The notes under the pieces: generated by a model | What the model was told of the DNA's origin: nothing | Databases searched by the model: none | Seen by the model: the letters and a program-made list of their open reading frames with translations, nothing else | NCBI GenBank assembly: GCA_959347315.1 | Contig: OY365814.1 | Span: 30,358,808-30,422,807, forward strand | Direction of reading: 5' to 3' | DNA length: 64,000 nt | Source: Bimastos eiseni | Taxonomy: Eukaryota; Annelida; Clitellata; Crassiclitellata; Lumbricidae | Translations under genes and position numbers: made by a program | Shown here: positions 10,027 to 19,576 of the stretch, piece by piece | How the letters are laid out: every line of letters begins with the position of its first letter | Position numbering within the stretch: position 1 is the stretch's first letter

Positions 10027-13000
10027 CTATTTCGTAACGTAGGTCGCCGGAAAGATTCCGCGATAGACTGCGCCGTCCCTTTCGATCTGACCGTTCCACC
10101 AGTCTTGATCGGTGTCGTTGAAGAGCGTGATCGTCTCGCCGGTGTAGATGTCGATCTCTTCGGCGGTCTGTGCCTTGTAGTCGTAGCTGACCTTGACTGT
10201 GCTCTAAAATTTAAAATATAATACTCTGGGCTAACTGTGTTTGTGTTTGGGCCTTTGTGGTAAGGCAGGTTTCGTTTAGGGTGATAGAGATTTTAAGATG
10301 GAGGATTACACTGAGCAGGGTAAAAATAATATTAGGCCTACTTATGTATGTTGTCTATGATAAAATAACTCCACTTCTACCAGTCTGTTACAGGTAGAAA
10401 CTTGAGCTTGGAGAAAGAGTAGTACACCGTCAATGGTTCTGAACTGTGTCCTGGAAAACAAGGACACCTTGTCATAATATAAAAATAACTAGCAAATATT
10501 CATCGAATCAAAATTTGTTTTGATGCTGACAATAAATTATCTACAAATTAAATTCTGGGTCGTCCACATAGGACGTCTGCAACGAGGGGATTAGGGGAAA
10601 ATGCGGACATGGGAGGGAGTCTTGGACTATGTGGAAATCCGCATGTGACCATGATAAACTATTGCCAAAATAGCTATTTTGGCAATAGTTTATCATGGTC
10701 ACATGCTTAAATTCCACAACTGTTAACGCCATAATCTTGGTTGTCTATTAGTAGCTTTAGGTCATACTTCCATTTGAGAGAATGATATACAAAGCTTATA
10801 TGCAAATAAGCATTTTAAAAATTAGTTTTTTTGCATAGCTCTTTTTCAATGTTATTCTTTGTCAATAAATGTCTATTAAAAAGTGATGCATTAAAATAAT
10901 TATCAACAGATGCAATGGTGGATGATGCATGTGTGACGTCCGCAAAAGGGAGGGGAGTCAGTCGAATGCGGACAAGGGGAGGGGTGAAAAAAGTAGGTTT
11001 TTTGCGGACGTCCTTTATGGACGACTCCTTACACTAATATTTATATAGGAAATATAACTTTTAAATAATATTGTATTTTTCCTTCATTTTTTGGTTCATC
11101 CACAACAGTTGAATTTTGATTCAAATGAATTCATCACATCATTATTTTTATATCTTAGCCAGTGTAAGATTTTGTCAGGACTAAAGCAGTTATGGAATTT
11201 AAGCAATCGTTGATTACTTACTAGCTATTTCGCATTACTCTTAGGGTCCTTATTTCTGAACACAGTGTATTAAGCTGTAAATAGTATGTAACTTACTGAC
11301 CAAATTCATGTCACGTAGGATGACGTTTTCCGATTTGCTGATGGTTTTGTGCTTGTAGTGCTTGATCAATTGGTCGATGCTGGAGAAGTGAGGAGCAGCT
11401 CTCCAAATAAAGTATTCACCATTCTCCCTCACGATCTTAAAGTGTTCCACGTCGTTTATTCTGTTAAAATAATATCACTCATTATTTTGTTAATTTTTAT
11501 TATTATTTTTATTATTATTATTTTTCACCCGCGATAAATGTGATCCCTCAGGCTCTTCGAAGCTAAATAACATTATGTGCGATTAAGCTGGAGTTTGTCG
11601 TCTTCGTCCCCATCGTGCGGTGTGAAGGTGCCTCTCATTATTATTATTATGGAAAAATTCTTTCACCCGATAAAATACTGATCTCAATTATTATTAATAC
11701 TACTATTATTACTAATTATTATTGTTAATAATTTTTATTAATTATTTAGTATTACTTGTTAATAATTAATATTAATTATTTAGCAGGTGTAGTAGGAGCA
11801 GTTAGAGCATTAGTAATGCTAGTAGTAGTGGTGGTAGAAGGAGCCGTAGTAACATTCTACCACATATATTTTGCTTCCTCAGGAATAAAAGTGTTAATGT
11901 GAAATATCACCATTTTAATTACAATTGATTAGAATTTAATTGCAATACCTGACGGATAGGGACAGATCTCCTTGAGTGCTCTCGCTGGGTCGCGCTAGAA
12001 AGGTTCCTCTTGCGTGTCGATACGTTTTACCTTTCTTCTCGTTAAGTAGTCGGATTGCTTCCAATTTCGTAACATCGCGGTACCACCTGCAGTTCGTAAA
12101 GCAAACGTTCACGTATTTGCGGTCAGCCCCAGGGCTCTATCCTTGGCCCGCTCCTGTAAATTATTTATGCTTCTGGTCCCGTCTCACTCCCTGTAGACCG
12201 TAGGCCTATATGGCCTTGACCCTGCTCATGTTTCAGTGACTGGGTAGAATCCTTTACCACCCCTCCAATTTTAATGGTTCCGGCGCCATTCTAGGGCCGA
12301 GTGTGTGGACCATGATCGCCAGATTTAAGTATAAGTAACTTAAAGTAAGCAACCATTTGTAGGCGTATGCAAACTGTCATCCTCGCGCCTAGTATTCAAC
12401 ATTACACCACTCAAGCCAGCATGCTATATGATGTCCAAGAATTAATGTATCAAACCATTCAGATAGGGTGAGGCTATCCAGTTGGCAGTTTCAGATTCTG
12501 CCCTACGTCTACGATGCAATCGACATTCGATAGATGCCAGCTCATCTAATTGTTGGCCATATTCGACGTCGGCGCTGCCTTCGATTATGTGGACCAGGAA
12601 ATTTTTCTTGAGCGGCTGCTACATGTAGGCTTATCTCGTTTGGACTGGTCTGGACATTTTTGGAAATGGATAGACTACTTCCTCCACTTAGCGCCTTGCA
12701 CGATCCAACCAGGTCTCGGTGAGTTCACGCATTAACGATCTGCCCCAAGGCTCTATCTTTGGCCCACTCATGCCTCAAACCATTCAGATACACTTCTTTC
12801 CTGGTCTTGTCTCACTATTTGCAGAGCACGCGGCCTTTGGCCGGCTCTGTGCAGACGATATAGATGCATATTTGCACTGTTTGTCATCAATCCTGGCTAT
12901 AGATGAGTCGGACATTATTAGTTGCATTAGAAGCGGGGAAGTCGTCAAACCGCTTTGCCTGAACGCGGCAGGCAAAGACGAAAATACATTCGGCTGGGCA

Positions 13001-13410
13001 CTGATCAGTCGCAGCTCGCCGGGGTTGGCCTAATTACCCTAGCCTGCTGCTGAATTTCCCAGTTGCACTTTCTCCACTCTGATTACCAACCGAAGCATCC
13101 TGTTAGACCAATTGCTTACTGATCACCTCCATTGTCTTGGTCGCCATTGCTATTACCATACCATGCGCTGTCATTCGTTCACTTGCTTCAAGCGCTGCGA
13201 CTACCTTAGTGGTTTCTGTTATCTCTGCTCGCCTTGACGACTGTGCTTCGCTTTACTCTGGCCTTCCGGCTGGTCGATTGGCGTGCCTCGACCGTATGCT
13301 GCGCTCGGCGGGCATCTTATAAGACCGAATACCCAAGTTCAACCACTGACCCGCATTATGCGTTTGGCTCTCCGCTCGCCAATGCAGTGGTGCTGCGAAA
13401 CTATCTATGC

Positions 13411-13445
<35 letters not shown>

Positions 13446-15725
13446 GCAATACTTCTGTTGTCTTGTGCCGGGTGCCTTGAGTTGTCTCCAGGACCGCCGA
13501 CAGAATTCCAGGCCCCTAGGAAGAACAGTCACAGAAGTTCGGGCTCCTGTATACGAAGGGCAGTCATGGGCCTCCTATAATTGCGTTAAATGAGAAAACT
13601 AAGTGTGAACCCGGACTGGGCCTCTACCAAACGTCTTTGCACAATTTTCGGTTTGATTCGTTAAAAATCAGGAACATTTAGGGGAAACTGGAATTTTTTG
13701 AAATCATTTAGGCCAATAAAGTATAAACCCTTTACGCATATCGATAAATTTGGCTTTTTCTACTAATTCGGCTATTTTAAAGCCAAAATTACGGGCTTAC
13801 CTGAAATCTTGGAGGTCGCGAAAACAATAAGTAAAGATTTTGGACTCAATTTTAAAATAAAATCAATTATTAACATAAAATTTTAGTGCCGTTCGTTACG
13901 AAGAGATGAAAAGACGGCAATATGAGGTTTAACTCTATCTCATAATCTACATTGTATACATGTATAAATATATGTTACTATCACCTGAGGTGCCTGAGAG
14001 CCATCAGAAGATCTGTCTATTCTTCTGTGTTTGCTAACTATCCATGCTTTCATCTGTTGTCGCACTGACTACTGCAATTCACTATTTGCTGGACTTCCCA
14101 ATGCACGCTTATATATTTCCTGCAGTAGGTTACGAACTAGGCACTGCTCGTCTTCCTCGCTACTCCCACATTTCTACCTACACGGCCGATGTCCTACACT
14201 GGCTTCCCATTCCCTCTTGTCTTGCATCTAATACAAAGTGTTCTTCTCTTGTTCCTAAGAACTCGACAGGGTCTATAGCCTATAAGTATCTCAAATTTGA
14301 GTTTAAAATTGTCTTTGATTATTTTTGGCCAGAATGGGCATCTTGCCCCCTATGCGGGGCAAAAAGTAGCTGTTAACTGCATAAAATGTAGGTTTACAGA
14401 ACCTTACAAGGGTTTGTTGAACTGGATGTAGGTCAAAGGGGCGTAACCCTCCTGTCCGTCAAGCTCGATTAAGTACCATTCGGGATCTTTATCGCTTAAG
14501 ACCTGCGAGAACAAAAAACTGCAATCATAAAAATGCAAACAAAGCTAATCAATGGCGGAGTTTTGAATTTGTTCTTTTAAGTAGAGTTATAACTACTTAT
14601 GGCACGATTAGCTTATGAATTATGGCACGATTAGCGTATGAATTTGTCTTGTCTTAGACCATTTTGCCTAGAAGGTATACCCCGCACCCTGAGCTGCCAA
14701 TCTAAAGTTGTTTCTGGTTACTGTAGTCCTCCTCAGGGGAACGTACTCGCACCCCGCACCCCCTAGTGACGCCCCTGCCTGCAAGTCGCCATCTTACCTA
14801 GCACTATTGTGACCAAAGTCTGCCAACTTCCTTAATTAATGTTGAAAAGCGTTTCAGCGCGGAATGGTTTCAATGAAGTCTTAGTTCACCATATGACAGT
14901 CATGTAGGCTGTGGACCATAGCAGTGGCAGCCGGAGGCGGCGATCTTCTTTTACAGATAGGGGGAGGGGGCATCCAGACAGTGAGGAGAAGAGTAGGGAA
15001 TATGTCGTGCTAAAAACGTGTCCTTCTATGTGAAGGTGAGGGGGACTTGTCCCCCTTGACCCCCGGGATCGCCGCCTCTGGTGGCAGCTCTTGACATTTT
15101 CAATAGAGCGGCCAGAGGGTAAATGAACCTGACAGAGGGTAGTTATGCGGTTGGATGTATGGTTACTTAAAGACTGAGGGAGGCCAATGGGGCACAAGAT
15201 AAATTTTGGTGGGGCACTGTAGAACCGTCATTGGACCATATCCGAAACTTATGCTAATTAGACGCCATGTTAGGCTATAAAAGTCGTCTGCTATGGTTCC
15301 CTTTACAGATTGAAATCACATCTTATGATCGGACGCATTAATTCCAGAGTATAATTAAGAGACAATAGCTATACAGCCTACGTAGCCTAAATTAACGCTA
15401 TGTCGTAATTGTAATCGGTGACTTCAGTTGAACCAGGTTCCTTGGCCACCAGGCACCCTGTTGTGGACTAGCAATTGTTTAACAAGGTAGATTTTAAGTA
15501 AAATGTAGACCTGCACTTTTTATATAGCACCCCTATTCATCGACTCTGCATGTATTCATGTCAATGTTCGGGTCAGATCCCTAACCCGTGATGCCCATTT
15601 AAACGAATGTCCGCACCGTAGGCTAAAGTTAAGAATGGTAGTAAGACCTTGACTGTTGAACCTTCGTTGAAACTCAGCTCAGTGTTCGAAGACGCATTGT
15701 ACGTGTAGCTGGCGCAAGCTTCCAT
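10027..15725 (-). CDS. GRB2-like SH3-SH2-SH3 adaptor, five coding exons
   Basis: Coding exons in transcript order: 15648-15725, 14408-14502, 11949-12086, 11301-11460, 10027-10203. Phases join to 215 aa, against 217 for human GRB2. N-terminal SH3 is residues 1-57 (ELSFNEG, then PEWYLIELDGQEGYAPLTYI). SH2 is about 60-150: WYRDVTKLEA, then GTFLARPSES keeping the phosphotyrosine-binding Arg of FLVR, then EHFKIVRENGEYFIW with the Trp that gives GRB2 its pYxN preference. C-terminal SH3 is about 158-213 (VSYDYKAQT, then DWWNG, then GIFPATYV). GRB2-family proteins link phosphotyrosine receptors to SOS/Ras. The first exon ends just before VL, as in GRB2. Divergence from the usually very conserved GRB2/drk sequence suggests a lineage-specific paralog (GRAP-like). 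Confidence 0.9.
10559..11025. mobile_element. MITE with 22-bp terminal inverted repeats in GRB2-like intron 4
   Basis: The left end GTCGTCCACATAGGACGTC at 10559 is matched by its near-perfect inverse ending at 11025 (GACGTCCTTTATGGACGAC). Subterminal GCGGACA..GGGAGGG motifs repeat inside both ends. The element is about 467 bp with no coding capacity, so it looks like a non-autonomous DNA transposon. I could not identify a clear target-site duplication or assign a superfamily. Confidence 0.75.
10641..10706. repeat. Perfect 66-bp palindrome with no spacer
   Basis: Bases 10641-10673 are exactly inverse-complementary to 10674-10706, two 33-base arms with no loop. The arms start GCATGTGACC and meet at TAG/CTA. 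The palindrome lies inside the left half of the MITE at 10559-11025. Confidence 0.97.
11636..11790. repeat. (ATT)n-rich tract in GRB2-like intron 3
   Basis: Degenerate ATT/AAT/TTA repeats (TATTATTATTAT and variants) run over about 150 bases. A smaller tract at 11480-11525 lies in the last part of intron 3's neighbouring sequence, just upstream of exon 4. Non-coding. Confidence 0.7.
12110..12250 (+). mobile_element. Reverse-transcriptase fragment A (QGSILGPL motif)
   Basis: One frame reads GQPQGSILGPLL, the reverse-transcriptase motif that precedes the YADD block in CR1/L2-type non-LTR retrotransposons, and then meets a stop. It begins only some 25 bases upstream (transcript sense) of GRB2-like exon 3, inside intron 2. 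Confidence 0.6.
12480..13340 (+). mobile_element. Reverse-transcriptase fragment B, degenerate CR1/L2-like element
   Basis: Pieces in several frames line up in RT order: LAIFDVGAAFDYVDQEIFLE, then LPQGSIFGPL, then CADDIDAYLHCLSS (the catalytic YADD box changed to CADD), then ARLDDCASLYSGLPAGRLA, the usual DYCNSLLYGLP block. Frameshifts and stops separate them, so the copy is dead. It lies in intron 2 of the GRB2-like gene, antisense to it. Confidence 0.8.
13415..13443. repeat. (TA)n microsatellite
   Basis: About 14 TA dinucleotides, probably grown inside the decayed retrotransposon sequence around it. Confidence 0.85.
13985..14275 (+). mobile_element. Reverse-transcriptase fragment C, C-terminal RT block
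   Basis: Frames carry ICCRTDYCNSLFAGLP and, after a frameshift, TADVLHWLPIPSC followed by SSLV. These are the DYCNSL and LHWLP blocks downstream of the RT active site in CR1/L2-like elements. Same orientation as fragment B, so possibly another piece of the same insertion. Confidence 0.7.
14926..15085. mobile_element. Foldback MITE-like repeat in GRB2-like intron 1
   Basis: The ends are inverse copies: GGAGGCGGCGATC near 14934 and GATCGCCGCCTC near 15067. The interior carries GTGTCC..CTATGTGAAGG and GGGGGACTTGTCCCCCTTGA. Related sequence at 45165-45310 shares the ends and interior order. No coding capacity. Confidence 0.65.
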
Positions 15726-16133
15726 TTTCCAATCTAAGCAAAAAGCGAACAACAATGCATCCGCTATGATGCAGACCTGGGATAGACTACAGGCCAGCAA
15801 TAATGTAACTAAGCCCTAAAAGCTTAAACTAATTTTTACTCAGGATAAATAGGCCTATTATCATAAATTATAGACCGTGAAACGTTTTTCATCCGGTATT
15901 TTATCTGTGCCAGAAAATAACGAATATCATTCTCGTAAAGCCAAGTCTCGTAGTGGATATGGTAACTCATGTGAAGTCGTGAGAAACAAAGGCAGTTTGA
16001 ATTAACAGGTCTACGAATCAGTTGACAGGTTAAAACCTCGTCTAAGACAAATGAATGGTCTAAGATTTCTGATGACTACGTTTCTAATGTAGGACATAAT
16101 TGATGACATAATCATTGAAGCTAAAATTATTCC

Positions 16134-16625
16134 GATGGACGGAAGGAAGGACGAACGGACAGATGGATGTATGGATGGATGAATGGATGAATGGATGGAT
16201 GGATGGATGGATGGATGGATGGATGGATGGATGGATGGATGGATGGATGGATGGATGGATGGATGGATGGATGGATGGATGGATGGATGGATGGATGGAT
16301 GGATGGATGGATGGATGGGTGGATGGGTGGATGGGTGGATGGGTGGATTGGTGGATGGGTGGATGGGTGGATGGGTGGATGGGTGGATGGGTGGATGGGT
16401 GGATGGGTGGATGGGTGGATGGGTGGATGGGTGGATGGGTGGATGGGTGGATGGGTGGATGGGTGGATGGGTGGATAGATGGGCGGATAGATGGGCGGAT
16501 AGAAGAACTGACGGACAGACGGATGGATGGATACATTGATCGATTAATTGATAGATGGATAAATGATGGACGGATGGATGGATGGACGGACGGACAGACA
16601 GACAGACAGACAGATAGATAGATAG
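16134..16625. repeat. (GGAT)n satellite with a (GGATGGGT)n sub-block
   Basis: Pure GGAT runs from about 16162 to 16316, then an eight-base higher-order unit GGATGGGT to about 16475, then decayed GGAT/GACG/GACA/GATA to 16625. All three forward frames and one reverse frame stay open (WMDG and IHPS peptides), which explains the long spurious open frames. The step from 4-bp to 8-bp period looks like a point change amplified by unequal exchange. Confidence 0.95.
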
Positions 16626-18017
16626 ATAAACAGACAGACGTGTTGCAAGCTCAAACTGGATTCGTCGATATCATAATAATTAATTATTAATTATAGTTGA
16701 CAAAATCGTTTCTACAGAACGTAGCTGGTGTTCACGATTTCCATAAACCTGATGCGACGTAAAGTAAGTCATCTCCTACTCGGTCAAGGTTGTCGCATTT
16801 AAACTAAAGTCAACTATTTAAAATGGGGCTACAATAGTAATAATACGTATAATATGTAACCGACCTGTTCTGAGAAATATTCTACGGTACAGTAGATATC
16901 CTCTGTATGACAAATGATCGATGTCAAACTGTTATTCCTTTCAGATGACAATGTTCAAATACTGACCGCTCTTTTAAAAGTCCAGCTAACAATTTCCCCA
17001 CTAAGTAGAGAGCTTGCTACGTTTACTAGCTGCGTAGTACCGAATCTTGAGCTCTATTACGCTATAATAACAGTTTGTTTCAACTCTATCTTGATATGCC
17101 TTCTCCAAGTGTGAATTTTTCGAACATAATTAGCCCAATATCGACCATAATCAATAGTATTTCGGTTTCAGAAGCTTCTGCTCTCTGCTGATGGTCTAAA
17201 TGTGCCTATATAGTGAGTAAGTATGTTGTCACGATGCTGTTTCCAAAATACCCACAGACCTATAAAGGCCTACAGCGTAGAGCTACAAGCCTAGTCGTCA
17301 TTGTTCCTATGCTTGAACAAGCGCACAACAGCAGCCTACATAATATAATATAGATCGTAGGGCCTCAATTAAAGCGTTCACACGGCGCAGGGTCGACAAC
17401 GACCTACCGAAAACGCATGTCGGCAAGGGCGGATCCTGGGAGGGCAAGCTTTGCCAATGAGCTTCTCCTTCGATTCGAGGGCTATGCGCACTACTGATTC
17501 ATCTCCAGCGTGAGTTAATGATTTCCTAAAAGGACTTCCTATACTTGTTATGACTGGCGTCAATTGCCAGCGAAAGGGTCGGTGAATACTCTTGGTGTTT
17601 TTGGCCATTCAAACGGTCATGAAAGTTTTGAGAAACAACAAAGAGTCAATAGGCCTAAATATCGGTAAAATATAGAATAGATACCATAAAAAGCGCGCTA
17701 GTATTTATCCACGACTCCCCGTACATGCTTGCAGTTAACTGTGTTTGCATGATGATGATGATGATATATTCGCTGATTACTATATGAGATCAAGGTGATA
17801 CAAATTTTTTAATGAGGCCCTATTATTCCAGTAACTGTTAAAATGACAATAAAAATATTGATCATTATATGGCAATGACGATGCAATTGTGGGGGCCCTG
17901 CGCGAACACATACGCGGCGCATCCCCTACTAGACGACCATGAGCGCAGCTGTAGACCTACTCCTCACCGACTGAGTTCGCCTCTGTAGGCTGCATACCTA
18001 TAGAAGAAGAAACTTAC
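16626..18017. other. Intergenic stretch between the GRB2-like gene and GLMN
   Basis: No exon with homology was found. A minor (GAT)n tract lies at about 17748-17766. Open frames at 16914-17114 and 17378-17608 have no recognisable domain and no convincing splice context. Confidence 0.4.
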
Positions 18018-18120
18018 CTGGTATGGGGCCATACACATTGATGACATTAAATTTTGTCACAGCCACTGGTAGACCAATCTCACGAGCGCTGTGTATGATG
18101 CGTTGGCTGGGCGGACCTGT
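18018..18120 (-). CDS. Orphan exon candidate, weakly TBP-like
   Basis: On the minus strand a 103-base open segment lies between a plausible acceptor (AGTTTACAG) and a strong donor (CCAG/GTAAGT). It encodes a peptide containing REIGLPVAVTKFNVINV. This vaguely resembles the LGF.V.F.DFKVVNV strand in the second half of TBP-like factor (TBPL1), but I could not find neighbouring TBP exons. Treat it as a possible exon of an unidentified gene or a fragment of a duplicated one. Confidence 0.25.
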
Positions 18121-19501
18121 CTGTAAACTTGCAAAGTGACGAACTGGTACAAGGGAAAAGTGCCTTGCTGTCATCAATGCTTCATGAAGCGTGACGCGTT
18201 GGCCCAGGCCTATGCCTCTGGTCTAGGCCAATGCCTTCGTGTATACAAGCCCCTACTGTAGTCTCTCTGAAATATTTTTAACATTGCGACCACCACCCCG
18301 CCCACATGTGACCAATAATTATACCATGCATAGACTATTTCCATATGGTATCCGTATGATCATGAGCCCACTTGGATTTCATCTGATGATAATAAATCTG
18401 CTGGCAGGGATGAAATTCAATCCGAGGGCTACTTTGTAAACCAGTCAATTTGTTAACTGTCATCCGGGGAGAGTTTATTTCAAGATGGGATAAAATATTT
18501 ATATTTGTTTTCTGGATGTCCTTATAGATAATTCATAACCGAGGAATCGGATAGGCTACAAATTTATTGTTACCCATAATATTATAGTAATGACACGCTT
18601 GGCCGAAATCCACAACCGTAAAAATTTGATGAGGCTTCTAAAGCTTGGGAATATAATATTACGCTAGGCCCCATGTAAATGGTCCCAGTTGAAATTGCAA
18701 TTAGTAACTTCTATTACATCTTTGACTAATGCACAAGACATCAACCGATGGTGATCAAAACCAAGTCATAATCAGGTCGATGCCCAAGAGATAAGCTTGT
18801 GAGACAAAGACGCTAACAGCGGAGGATAAGCAATTTGAAAAGGCAATTGTCAAGTTGAGAATGAAACGACAATCAACCGAGCAAAACCAGTCCTGCAAAC
18901 ATGTTGGTTTTTTGCTTTGTTTTTTTAAAAACAAAATCGCAATTTTTTGATTTTTCAAATATTTTTTTTCAAATTACTAATATTACTAATTGTGTGTTAT
19001 TCAGTTTCAAATTAAGTTAAATTACTTGTATGAACGAGTTGGAGCTCTCTTTCATGCTGTGTTTGATGCTTTTAATAACAAAATTGTTGTGACAAAATCC
19101 AAAGGAAAACTAAAAACCAAAAAACCAACTTTTGATTTTTTTTAAATCTTGATTTTTGCACCCCTTAGCACATACAGGGTGTTCCAAAATCTAAGGTGCG
19201 TAACAGTAGTCACCAGATAGCTGCAAGTGTTACTCGTTGCACAAGCACTTTTTGTTTTGGGGACCAAAGAGTAATGGACAATGCACTGGAGAGGGACCGA
19301 GTTCGATACCCACATACCCTGTAAAATCGACTGGTTCTTCTTTCGCGAGTTGGTGGCATTGGTCAATTTAGATGTAATAAAGTAATTGCACCTTATACAG
19401 CTGCCAACAGTCACATTTGACTTTTGTAATAGTTTGTCATTATTCGTTCATACTGTACTGGTGATCATAATGTGGTTTGTTAGTTTGAAAATCAAACGAA
19501 A

Positions 19502-19507
19502 TTTATT
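19502..19507 (-). promoter_or_regulatory. Polyadenylation signal AATAAA for GLMN
   Basis: TTTATT on the plus strand, that is AATAAA in the GLMN sense, about 70 bases beyond the stop codon. Confidence 0.6.
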
Positions 19508-19576
19508 GTCATTATTCAATTTCCTAGACAAAACTTTCATAATCCTGGAAGTCACAACACAGTTTCTATTCGATAT

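Noticed and set aside
16084..16621. Open frames of 95-168 codons over the GGAT/GGATGGGT array
   Set aside because: Repeat translation with the same peptide in several frames, no non-repeat domain.
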